Source: Lutraria lutraria (taxonomy: Eukaryota > Mollusca > Bivalvia > Venerida > Mactridae). From it: DNA of 64,000 bases. The position numbers were made by a program, and so were the translations under genes. The stretch's first letter is position 1. Every line of letters begins with the position of its first letter. The notes below the pieces were generated by a model. The model had not been told where the DNA came from, made no database searches, and saw only the letters and a list, made by a program, of their open reading frames with translations. The stretch covers positions 13,523,182 through 13,587,181 of the forward strand of contig OZ026847.1 of the NCBI GenBank assembly GCA_964023205.1, written 5' to 3'. Positions 45,255 to 59,768 of the stretch are shown here, in pieces.

Positions 45255-48200
45255 ATGGGATTACTCGTCGACGGTACACCGATGACTTGGGAGGATGTAC
45301 AATCCGTCTCGAATCAGGCGAGGTACCGTGGTGCATTACAGTTCTTGCACCAATATAACAAACACAAATCCAGGGACGGCGATCCATTCTTGTGGGGTGA
45401 CGAGGTAAGACGTTCTTTTTTGTTATGCCAGAGAACATCGGTTTTAACTTTTTTTAAATCTTGTGGATAGTTTTTCTTGTTATATATATAATCTTATACA
45501 TAGCGATCGTTCATTTTAGTACCGATTTTCAGATTTCGTTTGGTTAAAAATCTAGCCTCAATACTGAGGATTTACTGATATATACATGGTACTCGTACGA
45601 GTAGTTTTGAAGATTTTTTGTTTCGATTTACTTCGGTAAACAAACTTAGATACTTCTGGTCTGATTTACTTGAGTGTCATCGAACTCATAGGCATGCGAT
45701 AAACCGCCTTCCAAAAACTATTTTACATGAATCTGTATTTGATTCTATACTCTCCCACAGAGACTTGTTCAGAAAAATTACCCCACCCACCACGGTCGCT
45801 CTTACTATCAATACATATAAATACCAGAAGATAACCAGCTCCAAACGAAATGTTCTACTTTGGTTTGGAGCTGGTTACATATCCGGCTTCTGGTATTTAT
45901 ATGTATTAATAGTAAGAGCGACCGTGATGGTTTGGGAATTTTTTTCTAAACAAGTACGTGTGTGCATGTGTACTCTCCACCAGTTGAACAAAGTAGTAGT
46001 AGCATGCCCCTAATATTGTATTTTTCGGATCTATCTGCTCCATGCGACATAAAAATGTTAATATTGCAAATATAGTATTGCCCAGATGTCATTATATCTT
46101 TGATAGTTACCTCAGATACTATAATTCATTTTACGACACATTTTTAGATTTTTGTAAGAGTTGTTGCCCTTGTTTAAAAAATAGAAAATATTTTTTTATA
46201 TTACTTGGTGACCTATATTTTTCCGAATGTTTATCAAATCAGAATGATACTGTGCTATTGCATTCTTACTATGACCTTTAATTGAAATAGCTTGACATGT
46301 GTTCGTTTTTCGTTAATCTTTGAAATATGAGTTACTCCCATAGACTTTAATGCAAGTCTAACGGAAAATACTAAAAAGAAATTAAAGTCAATATTTTGGT
46401 AAAATATCACGATAAATCAATCTCTGTTTTGAAAAAACCTCTAAAGAATAATTATTTCAAAGTCTGTCCGCCCCAATTTGAGAAACACCTTAAACAAAGT
46501 CGTATTCTATCAGCTTAAATTATACTGGTTGTTTTAACATTTTGTACAATGTACATGTATATCATTCCTCCATGATAAATTCGGGAATTAAGATCCTAAT
46601 ACCTGACAGAAAGTCTATAGATATGTGTAATCTACATCTACCTTTTGTGACATAACAGTACTTGGACTGTATACATGCTGTGATAATTGCCTCGGCTAAA
46701 ATTTCTCCGATAATTTTGGGTTAAAACATCGTTTATGTGGCCTTGACAACGCACCAAAGACGTTCTAGGTACAAAAAATACGGGAGGGGGGCGCTCGGAG
46801 CCCATCCCACTCTTAGAGTGACCCTGGACCTATCTAGAATGCCTCCGTTTAATTTTTTCTGGCTATGCCACTGCATGTAATTAGACACTATAATTAATAA
46901 TAGATATTTATTTTAAAGGTTATTAGTTACAAATAAGTTGTGCAACAGATGCGTCAATAGTGTTTAAACTTGACGGATAAATGACATGGAAATTGTATGC
47001 CTGACTTGACGCCAAATGTAAGTTTGCGGAGTAAGTATGTCCAATTTGCACGACGATCACACGTTGGACTTTTGAGTGAAGTTCTCTTGCCTTTGAATAG
47101 CTGATTGGCGTTGTGTCGTCAGTAATAATCAAAACAATGTTAGGGAAGTCAGGACGGTCGCCTCCTTCGCTGGTTAACGTATGATTTAATAAATAATCTA
47201 CGCCGGTAGTGGTATATCCCTTATATCGCTCGAATTGTATTGACCTGATAGCCTCCAATGTTTCTGTTCTTGTCACACGGTCTCCAATATCAAAAATTGT
47301 CTTTGCTTGATATGAAAATACTCCGACAGAGACTAAAAGTCCCGACGAACTGATCGGAAGGGCTGTCACAACACTTTCGAGATATTGTTTTACGTAGGAT
47401 TCACTCATACTACCCGACACGTCCAGCAATACCATCAAATCTTTGCAACAACCTGGTATATATAAATATGTATAACTGAATAGGGTTTTTTATATAAAAT
47501 CAGAAAAGGCATAAATAATTTGTTATTTAAATGTCTATTTGAATGAAACAGACATTCGTAAGATTTACGTACATGCTGTATATGTACACTGCTTAACTTT
47601 TATATTCGATCACAAACATTTTTGAGGATTTTGTCAACGTACGACACAATTTAAATAGTTAAGGCATTAAATGACACATATGCATGTATTATGTACAATT
47701 TCAAAATAATATATGGAACAAGTAACACATATACGAAAGGATAATAAAAACACTTCAAAAGTAAATAACCAAAAAAAGTAAGCGGATGTCCTGCTAGAAA
47801 AAAATATCATAAACTTGCTTATTGTCTTATTACACATAAGTTCACTAAACACTATTTGTCGATGAATTACCAAAGAAGTCCTACCTTAGTCCTTCACAAA
47901 AATCGCTTTAATAACGATGCAAGTGTCTTAAAATGGGAAGTCTAGTTTTTCTGCTATATAACGATCAAGTCATAAAGATTAATAAAAATAAGTGTTTGAA
48001 TTAAAAACTGAATGGAAACATAATAATGTATTTAAAGTAATTATAAAACTGACTGTTGCATCCTGGTGTTGTTGTCGGTCCAGTTGTTGTGGTTGTTGTT
48101 GATTGTTCTGTTGTTGTGGCTGCATTAGGATGATTACAAAAGTCACTATCGCAGCACGTCAGTGACACGTCACGTGACATTAAATCTCGTTTTCCAAGTA

Positions 48201-51200
48201 TATCCATCCCTTGCCATGGGTCGTCACAAAACTTAAAAAGAAATGAAAAAATCGATTTCCTTGCATTTGTTCGTATCATGCAATTTACAATTATTTAGCA
48301 AAACGATAGTTTTATTTTCATTTGATACATTCAATGTAGTATTTTTAAAACATTATATTAAGCAGCCTAATTCAGTTGTAGTATAACGTGATTGCAACAA
48401 GACCAATAATCAAAAGCCCACTTTGGGTGGCCATAAATTGTTGTAAAATTAGCTTCAGTTAGTATCATGGGAACCGTAACAGAGGTATCATGTGCCGGTG
48501 TTCATCTACATGTACATAGGCTTTTAATGTATTCACGTAAATCATCTACAGTCACGGTATCGCTTTGGCTATCACAATATATCGGTCTGCGTGGAATAAA
48601 TACCGTACCGCGATGCCTCTAGTATTAACTGTATTTCGAAGTTTCATCATCAACCTGTTTGATAGACGCACAGGCGCGGAGCTCATGATTTGTGTTTACG
48701 ATTTTTTTTTGGTCAATGGACTCGGATTTGATATTTTGTAATCCTTTCGATCAACAGTCTAAATAGTCAGTATGTTTAAATTTACAAAAGTACTAAATGA
48801 AACGAATAAATGTAAATTAATATTAACAGCTATAATTATGTACGTAGGCTATTCTTTCTTACTTTTGATTTCTGACAATAATTTTTACTTAATTAACAAA
48901 ATTCTCACATTCACAATTAAGCTAGATAATAACTGTACTGTATTGGTAAATTAATGATTTTGTTCTGTTCTGTTACATTTTATGTTATTTTCAATGTTTG
49001 TAAAGTGTTGCTTATAGTTCATGCATGTAAGTGTATGTTTATGTTTATATGACGATGGGCTTTAATGCTTAAGTCTTAATAAAGTATCTGTTCTGTTCTG
49101 TTTCTGTATGCCCACAGTGTCTGTGTGATATATTATGCTAGTGCAGTGTCAGTTCATTTCTGCACAATAACAGTTGATATACTTGATTAATAGGATTAAT
49201 ATATTATGGATAGATTAGATTATTTAGTTCAGATTCATTTCACTTAAAAGGTGTTGATCCTCTTTTTGGTAAATTGTATATGAGATAAGATTTGTTTTGT
49301 AAAATAAATCAGTTCAAATGTTGTTTACCTGTTGTTTTTTTACCCCATTGGCCGCGTTTTCCCCTAAAATATATACATAAAAAATATATACAGTATTTTA
49401 TAAATGACTTTCATTGATAATACATGTTTATGCATATTGTGTAGTGTTTATGTATTATCTTATAATACAGATTTCACTATATAGCCTTTGACTGTTGTAA
49501 AATACTTGATTCACATAAATATGTTTAAGTTTCATGTCAGCGTAGATGTTATCATCTAAATGCTCTGTATTTGATAAAATTAGCAATGCTTTGACATTGC
49601 TTGTAGTAGTTGTGTTGAAATATATGCGTTGTGTTGAAGTCATTGTGTTAAATCTTTATGGTCTTTTTTAACACTTTCCATTTTTTTCTGATGTATAAGA
49701 AATTTAACTCAACATTGAAGATATTATTTCATCGATTATTACTTCAAATTATTATGTTGTATGATACTGACTGCATAAATGTTAGTATCCTTCCATCATC
49801 CACATTGCAGAATATTTTAATGTCTTGAATATCCTTTAAATTCTTTTAACTTGTAATGTGCATAAAATAGGTATATCTGTACATTGAATTGCATGTGCTT
49901 CAATAATTGAATACGTATTGTTTAAAGTAATAATTCTTTTGAAAATGCAACAAAAAACAGTTGTGACTTAAACAGACATATTGTGCAACATGAAACATCT
50001 AGACACATAATTATTATCGTATGACCAGGGTTTATTCACATAGAATAAAGTTTTTGTTTAAGTTCGATTCAAAAGCGTTTTGGTTACGTTAGTTATATGA
50101 AGGTGTGAAACAGTTATACCTTATAAGGTTTTGTACAGTTTGCGTCTACCCCTGGGGCACAAATATTACAATATGGACGTAAATTAAAGCGTGTGTTTTT
50201 TTATTTTTGGTATATATCTATTAAATTGTTCAGTATTTTCTTACTCAAATAAAAAGGCACTAAGTATAATTTACCATCAACTAGCCCATGAAAATACTTT
50301 ACTGTAAATACTAAAATAGATTTATTAGACATACCTTTAGTATAAAATATACGTATTCAAAAGTTGTTTTCAAGCTAATATTAGCACAGTGATATAAAAG
50401 GTGCTAAATAATGTTCTTGTTATCATTTCATGATCTGGTGTATAGCGATTCTCTTGGTAGAGTCGCACATACGCCCTTGTTTTTAGTTTGTGTCGTGCTA
50501 TTCTCAAGACACCGTTGTAAATCAAACGACGTGTTATTTTTACGACACCGCTTGTAAATAAAACTACGTGTTATTCTCACGACACCGCTTGTAAATAAAA
50601 CGACGTGCTATTCTTACGACACCGCTTGTAAAGAAAATGACGTGCTATTCTCACGACACCGCTTGTAAATAAAACGACGTGTTATTCTTACGACACCGCT
50701 TGTAAATAAAACGACGTGTCATTCTTATGACACCGCTTGTAAAAAAAAGGTGTGTTATTCTTACGACACCGTTTGTAAATACGAATACGTGTTATTCACG
50801 ACACCGTTTGAAAATAAAACGTTACATGTGTAACAACAACGGACATTTCATACAAAAAGAATGATAAAAATATGAGTATCCGGTAATTATAACTTACTGA
50901 CACCAATTATTCACGCATACTAAATTATTGCTAAATATGTTAATCTTATTATTCAACATATTTCAAAGGTATACATATTTACTGGTCAGCCATGGACAGT
51001 GCATACCAAATGATTATACAGTATAACATGGTCTTAAAACATTTGGTTTAAGGTCAAACAGTAACCCAAATAGTAAATGACCAGTGTTTACTCATGAACA
51101 GGGACAACACTACAATTCCAAAGGCTAGCACGCATTGTTTTGCTGTCTACGCAACAACATTTGTACTTGTTTCAGTTTGTGTTTTAACATTGACAGATGA

Positions 51201-54200
51201 TGCACTTTACTGCAAATTAAGTGAAATACTTCAGTTCATTGTCGCTACAGTTCATTTTTAATTGAGGTTTCAACAGGCGACCTCAAACACATGTTTTTTT
51301 TTCTTTACTTCACAAGACACAATACCACAGAAAGCTCGTGGCGGTTTTCTGACAGCCCCGAGAAAACATCCGCGTTCATTGAAAATATGTAATACAAAGA
51401 AACATGACCATACAGTCAGTGTATTTGATCATAGACAATCTTACCGTTTTCTTCGCACACGCGGCTTTGAATTCTATGTGTCCGTCTCGAGATGATTTAA
51501 TTTCACCATGCATACAAATCTACAATGGAAAGGCGCGTGGTGGGATATCTAACGTTTTGCACAAGGCGTTGTGTTCCAATAGGTCTACGACAGATACCGT
51601 CGCTTCTATAGATCGAATATAATGAAAAGTCAATGAAGTAATATTTCGAGTGTCCAGGAATACATTGTATGGTTCAGTGTTCGACTCGTCCGTGCATTTT
51701 TGTTGGCTGGCACGTCGCCAGACTATACATAAGCCATATTTGAACTATACTTTCCCGGCATACTGTAATGTCGTTTCTTCAAGATTTCAATCCGATCGTT
51801 TTAATGCTACGGTTTGTAACATTGTGTTTCTGCATTGTTAACTTTATAGACATGACGAAACACGTCATGTCTCTTGGTCATCGGTACAATGCATGATGTA
51901 TTAAGATTTTTTAAATGTACATTAGGAATAATTAATGTCTTATCTTAAAATGGTAGACTTTAGAATCATTGTAACTAAATATTAACAAAGCTGGCTATAT
52001 TTTACCTCGTCCGACTGACACGTCATGGTGGTTGTACAGATGTGACTGTCTGAGATAGTTCCATTACAAAAGTAGCACACTTTGGCTATGAGAAAGAAAG
52101 TAAAAAGATGTGCCCACTGGCGTGCAATTTTATCTAAGTATACCTTTTAGTATGATATATACCAGTAGCTAGTTTATAGATATGTTATAACGTAATAACA
52201 AATACATATCCATTGTTAATCCATTGATAATTCCGGAAGATAATGGACATAAGTTTGAACAAATGAAAACTATAATCATAGAATATACTTTGGCCTGAAC
52301 AAATCTCTGTTTCTGATTACATGCTCATTCAAAATAAGGTACGTAAGTGTCGGGTATATCTTTTGACTCACGAAATGGTGTGAAAAAGTCTAAAACTGTT
52401 AAATGGGTGTGTCGTTTTTGGGCCAAATACAACGTCTACTGTCGCGAGAGAAAATTTGTAAAGGTCAGGTAACCAGAAACAAACAAACAAACAATTTGTA
52501 TGCCGTAACAAAAAGACTTAATTAATTGATTTTTTCTTTATTTTTTTATATCCCCCCAACCCCTTTAAAATGTCTAATAATTTTTATTATTTTTTTTTTT
52601 ACCTTTGAAATACATTTAGACAACTAACGATGTCGTCAAGCAGTAACATTAATTAAAACTAAAAAGTATCATGTGTAAAAGCATAAAGAGACAGTGTACC
52701 GAGATGACAACAGCACAAAGTGAACATTCGCTACAATATTAGCGTATTCGACATACAACAACAACAAGTGTGTTTTATTTGCAGTCTCCACTTATTACTA
52801 ATATTTCTTTGTATTTTATTATGTCACTAGAAACGCTAATAAGGTAATTACTTCAAGATACATGTAATTAAATCTAGATCAATTCAGAAACATATACATT
52901 TGTAACTGGTACTAACGACAAGCGTCACAAAACTTCGGACATGCTTTTGTCCGGACAGCTTCGTCAGAACAGAGGTCGGGTCTTGATATAGTCATCAACC
53001 GGCAAGCTTCTGAGTCAATGTCATCACAACATGTTGCTATGGTAACGACACCAATCAATAATACACCTGGAATATGTACAGTGAACAACAAACCACAGTA
53101 TATTGCGTTTTGGTCCTAGAAAAAAATCAAAGTTCAGTATGTTTAGTTTGACTGCTATTTTCAAGTTCGATTGTAAAAATTAATACGTCAATGACACAGC
53201 ATATTTGATATGTAAACATCAATGAATGAAGTTTACGTTGTAAGTCACAGATTATAGGATTTGCGCGGGAATAGGACAACTTATTTGAATCAAAACTCTT
53301 TATACTTTTAAAAGGACCAAGATTATTTTCATAAAGCACTTAGCAAAAAAAAAACGATTGAATGTCTAGCAATATGTCTTTTTTTTTTTTTTTTTTTTTT
53401 TTTAAATATATAAATGTTTTTTAGGACGTCCTTAAAGAGCCGCCTTGACCGAGTGGTAAAGGTTTCTAATTAATAATCTCTAACTTTCACGACTGTCACT
53501 TCGAATCCGACATGGGGCTTTATTGTATTTGCCAGGGAATTGTCCAGCTAGTTAGGATGTCAGTAGATGTACCTAGGTGTACACCTAGGGTCTTCCACAG
53601 ACGGGAATAGCCGACAAATGACCTCGGACGCTGGTGCGGCGTTAAACCCAAGTGATAAAAAAAGTCCTAAATCTTAAACCGTTAGGGAGGATTTCGTCAA
53701 TATGTGCTACATGTAGTAAAAATGATCAGAATACGTTCTTTAAATATATTTATGTTCAGTAAAATGAACTGAAATTTTGAAATGACTTACTCAAATCCTG
53801 AAAGATATGCATGTCCAGTGTCACTTAATAAAATCCTATGTCCTTTAAACGAATATCTGTATGTTAGTCAGATAACTATAAAACAAAAGTCAGAATTTTA
53901 ATCATGTCAAAGGTAAATGACGTTTCTAAATAGAAAAAGATAACGATAAAGACTTCACGAGCATTGAAAGACAAGTAAAGAATTCAGTGTTATAATGTCA
54001 GTAACTTAGGCCTCACATTGTTATATGCCCCTTCAAGATATTATATGTTGGTAGGGAGTTGTTTATTAATATTATCATTCTTGCAGCGTACGGAAAGGTA
54101 AAGATGTAAGATAGTGACTGTATGCACCGTTCCAACTTCCTCGGGTCTAATTAAAAGTCTAGGGTCGATGGAAAAATATAGTTGGTTGGGTTTTCAGAAG

Positions 54201-57200
54201 TAAACAATTTTTCAGCCTTACCGTTTTCAGTAATGATTATTTTGACCGTGAAAACAGAAGCTTTAAGAAAATGTTATGGGCGGCGATTCAGTTTTAAAAG
54301 CATGTATGTAGATATCCTGAAGGTATTAAGGTCATGCCACTAATTTTCAAAATTATCATCCAAAAATCTTGCAGACAGATACGGCAGCATAAAGGGGAAA
54401 TATGGTATTTTTCTTTATCGTGCACGTGTCCACGAAATAATTAATATTACGTTATGCTTCATTTGGTTTAACGCCGTTTTTCGAAGCTGTTTCATTTACA
54501 TACGACGGGCTGGTTCACCTGATCAGTTACTGTGGAATCATTAATTTTCGTTGGGGATTTTATTTCGTGGATTTCGTGGGTCGGCTCATGCACGAAATCA
54601 AACTCTCTACGAATTTAAATACATGTACAGAGATTATGCATTTCTTTTCAAAAATCAAAACCCACGAATTTATGTCCCCACGAAATAGCCATTTTAGTAA
54701 AAACCACGAAAATTGAGCCCAACGAAAAAAAAATGAAAATACAATATTCTAGATTGTATCCTAATAACTATTACTAACTTACCCTTTTACATGGCTTCAG
54801 ATAAATACTTGCGCAAGGGGTATTTTAAATGTACTTTGTTGTATTGTGTTCTTCTATATTTAATGCGCACATCATCCTCATGAACCTGTTTTGCATCCAG
54901 TGAAAAATGTACATGTAGCTTGTATTCAATATTTTGGCCTTATTCAATATGTTCAATTAAATAACTGGTCACAAGTACTACATTTAAATTTGATAGTTGC
55001 GCATTTTAATTGAGTAAAACATGTACGTTTTAAGTGCGTATCTGTACGCTTTAGAAATATTTTTATGCGTATTAAGAAAAACGAATGCGTATTTACGCAA
55101 TTACACCCTTTATCTGGAGCCCTGCTTCTAAAAGAGAACGGCAACTTTTACACATATGGAGAAAATCGACATTATGTCAACTTTTTATAGATGGGTATAA
55201 CCTATCGCGGCCTGGAATCGAACCCGGATACGGGTTACAATTCGAGGGCACCAACCAATAGATCACGGCCGCGGAACTTATTTTTGTACCGATTTTCAAA
55301 TTCTTCCAGAAATGTATCTTTAACTGCCATTTCTTAAAATTAAGGTTTGCTAAAACTCGTACGTTTGGTTAAGATCTGATCAAAATTAGTAAAATGCATA
55401 GCATCAGTTTGTTGGAAATGGCATTCCATTCCTGAAAATATTATTGCGACATATATAAACTATTATGCATGTGAGCCAAAATATTAAAAAGACTGTTGAT
55501 CGAATCGAAACCAGCGATTCGATGATAAGTTCTGAATGAATTATCAATGCTATGAAAGTTCTGCTGTTGTTCGAAACTACAAAACGGTCAAAAGTTGAAA
55601 TGTGTACTTCCCATAGCCGTCACACGCTTGGTGCGCATGTATTTTGATGCAGACTAAAGTACTGTACGCTTTTCTACACCCGCCATGCAATTGTCAAAGT
55701 TTCGTGTGGTTTCATTACTTTGATTTATGTTAACCTGCTGATTACCAAAAGCATTTCAGCAAATAGTATTATGCAGTACGTGAATTATGACATCACCCTT
55801 CCTTGAAATGTGCGTATTGATAGTAAATATTGTAGTATTCCGAAGTAGATGATTGTTTAGAATTTTTACGACTGTTTTGTATTGCTCGTTTAGGGTTTTG
55901 CATAGCCATCTAAATTTGAGTTGAATACACGTAATATTGAATTGAATACTTGGAACTATTTTCGTTGGCGGAAGGTTAATGGAAGCTCTTCGGTATGTAG
56001 ATCTAGGAAAAATTTCCCGACCTATTGTTGAGAAAATGGTCTCAAAAATCGTATTAGTGAATAACGGATTTCACACTGAATACGAGATTCTAGTAATTCA
56101 TTATCTTGTAAATGCAAATGTAAATAAGTTAATATTCGACGCTAATATCCACCAATAAAACAAGGTGGTGGGCCTGAGTTAAGCAGTGCCGTTTTCAATA
56201 CGAGTTTCATACTGGTGAATTTGTATTTTATTTCTGGAAATATCATCAACCATTTGTAACTACATGTATATATAATTATAATTATATTCTGAATTCACGT
56301 ATGTAATTAAACTCTATATTTCGAGCATTCTGTAAAGGCTTGTGACCTATTTACAAACAAGATTTGCAACAGATGTGTCAATAGTGTTTAAACTTGACGG
56401 ATTACCGACTTGGAAATTGTATGCCTGACTTGACGCTAATTGAGAAAAGAAAACGTGTCCAGTTTGCACAGCGATCACATGTTGAGCTTTTGAGTGAAGT
56501 TCTCTTTCCATTGAATAGCTGAGTGGCGTTGTGTCGTCAGTTATAACCAGAACAATGTTAGGGAAGTCAGGACGGTCTGAGCCCATCCCACTCTTAGAGT
56601 GACCCTGGACCTATCTAGAATGCCTCCGTTTAATTTTTTCTGGCTATGCCACTGCATGTAATTAGACACTATAATTAATAATAGATATTTATTTTAAAGG
56701 TTATTAGTTACAAATAAGTTGTGCAACAGATGCGTCAATAGTGTTTAAACTTGACGGATAAATGACATGGAAATTGTATGCCTGACTTGACGCCAAATGT
56801 AAGTTTGCGGAGTAAGTATGTCCAATTTGCACGACGATCACACGTTGGACTTTTGAGTGAAGTTCTCTTGCCTTTGAATAGCTGATTGGCGTTGTGTCGT
56901 CAGTTATAACCAGAACAATGTTAGGGAAGTCAGGACGGTCGCCTCCTTCGCTGGTTAACGTATGATTTAATAAATAATCTACGCCTGTTTTCATATATCC
57001 ATTATATCGCTCAAATTGTATTGAGTTGATAGCTTCCAATGTTTCTGTTTTATTCATGTGGTCTCCAATATCAAAAATTGTCTTTGCTTGATATGAGAAT
57101 ACTACGACGGAGGCTAAGAGTCCCGACGAACTGATCGGAAGGGCTGTCACAACACTTCTGAGAAATCGTTTCACGTAGGATTCACTCATACTACCCGACA

Positions 57201-59717
57201 CGTCAAGCAATATCATCAAATCTTTGCAACAACCTGGTATTTATAAATATGTACAATTAAATATTAAATGGACGACTTCGATTCAAACTTGATACTCATA
57301 AGAGTCTTATTATTACGTAAGTCTGTTAAAATAAAACAGTCATACAATCTTTTTAAGCATGTATTATTGAATTACACTACTCATCTTTCATAATTGGTCT
57401 CCTAGACTTTTTAGTAATGATATTTCAAACATATGAACATATACAATGTATCTAAAACAGTCAATAACCAATAGGATTACAAAATATAGGATATTTTAAT
57501 CTTATGACATAATAAATACGGTGGTTAACCGGCTCGGACTTTTTTGGATCAAAACAGCGTTCTCAGACTATTTTTGATCGAGCAAAGGACTTTTAATGAA
57601 TATGAAGCTCAGGTGTGTTCAAAATATTTGATATTTTATATGTTCTCCTTATTTTATTTTAACTAGTTATGTGCGACGGAACAGCACAAATGTATATTGA
57701 CAACAAAATAGTGTTAAATCAACATCACAGAGAACAGAGTCTATGCACAAATGTAATCAAATTGCATTCGCCCTCGCAAGATTGGGCGATACTGTCGAGT
57801 GAAGGAATAAAAAGTCAATTTCTACAAAGTTTTCATGTTTTTCAATCGATATCGTTACGGAACTGAATAATAACAATTTATCAAAGATTACTTGTCGGGT
57901 ATTTATCCAGTCAAAATTTGGTTAATTGTTGTTAAAGAGAAAAAAACTTAGCAGCGAAGGACTTCTAGTGATCATGGAAACGGACTAGTTATAATCACTT
58001 CCTTTGGATCGTTAAAAACTGATAATTTGATATCTAAAATACCCACGTTTGACTAAAACACCTTGGCAATGTACTATACATATATTTTAGAGCAATAAAG
58101 AAGCAGGAAGTCTGAAAATGGTGTACTTTCTTAGTAATTTAAGGTAAATGTTGATCCACTTTCTCTTTCACTTGAGAAACTTCAGACTTTTTCTTGATGT
58201 AAAGAATAAATTTACAAGAAACTGTTGATTATTTTGAATGAATGGAAAGAACAGACATGTAAAAGTTCCGTGATACAGAAATTGTAAAGTTCTTACGTGT
58301 TTTTGCGCCTGAATCAGGATGTTTGTCCATTGTTTTTTAGAAATTAATCAGTAAAAGTCCTTTGCTCGTTCAAAAATAGTCTGGGGACGCTGATTTGATC
58401 CAAAAAAGTCCGATCCGGTTAACCACCGTGATAAAGTACGCTTCATTCGTAAGATGTCACATAAATGAATTAGAATGCTCGAAGAAGATAACCAGAATAG
58501 AACTGATATTGACCTTTTATAACATTTGCTTGCAATTGTCTTATTTCTAAGTGCTTCACAGAAATAACGACAATACAATGTCACTTAAAGTTTTACTATA
58601 TGTCACGTGTCATGCATAAAGACCAATTAAAGAGAAGGGTTAAATCAAAGGTTGAATGTAAACATACAGTAAAACCTCTCGTAAGGAGCAGCTCGATGTA
58701 ATAACCAACTCATTATAACAGCCAACTCATTATAACAGCCCATTCATTTTAACAGCCAACTCATTTTAACAACCAACTCAGTATAAAAGCCAACTCATTA
58801 TAACAGCCAACTCATTTTAACAGCCAACTCATTATAACAGCCAACTCATTTTAACAGCCAACTCATTTTAACAGCCAACTCATTTTTAACAGCCAACTCA
58901 TTTTAATAGCCAACTCATTTTAACAGCCAACTCATTAAAGTAACACTTATTTTCAGATATTTTTCAACGTCCCCTCCGTACACATGTATATTAACGTGAC
59001 TGTGAAACCAATCATTTTTTAGGTCCCCATTCCGGCCTTACTATCGAGGTTTTATTGTATTAAAAGTAAACAAAAACTGACTGCTGCATCCTGGTGTTGT
59101 TGTTGTCGGTCTTGATGTTGTTGTCTTTGTTGTTGATTGTTCTGTTGTTGTTGTGGTTGTATTCGGGTGGTTACAAAAGTCACTATCGCAGCATGTCACT
59201 GATACGTCACGTGACGTTAAATCTCGTTTCCCAAATATATTCATTCCTTGCCATGGGTCGTCACAAAACTTAAAATGGAATGAAACATGTCACTTCTTGT
59301 GGAAGGCTATAGAACGCCATAGCTGTCTTTTGGTTCTCATATGCCATGTTGACTTGTCAATCGAACATGCCTCACTGCTCTAGACATCATGTTATAGTGT
59401 TAAACCGAAGTGCTAAATTGTCTAAATACCATTTGATTATGTCTATATGTAATGTTAAATTGTCAATTTACCATTTGAATATGTCTATTTTGCGAAAATA
59501 TTTGTAATGAAATAATTAATTAAGAATAACAAATGATCAAAATGCAAAATCCAATGTTTTTGAAGAAAGCGTTATAATTAATTTCATAAAATAACATAGA
59601 TATTCTGTGTGAAGTACTTCCAGTCGCTTTGATTATTGAGGTTAGAACAGACGTCGTCAATTACATCTATAGTTTTTTACTTCAACATCGCGGTAAGCTC
59701 GTGGCGACACCCCCCCC

Positions 59718-59768
<51 letters not shown>

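Noticed and set aside
50495..50822. Regularly spaced repeat resembling a CRISPR array
   Set aside because: The whole 37-bp unit is repeated with scattered substitutions. There are no unique spacers, and the context is an intron of an animal gene.
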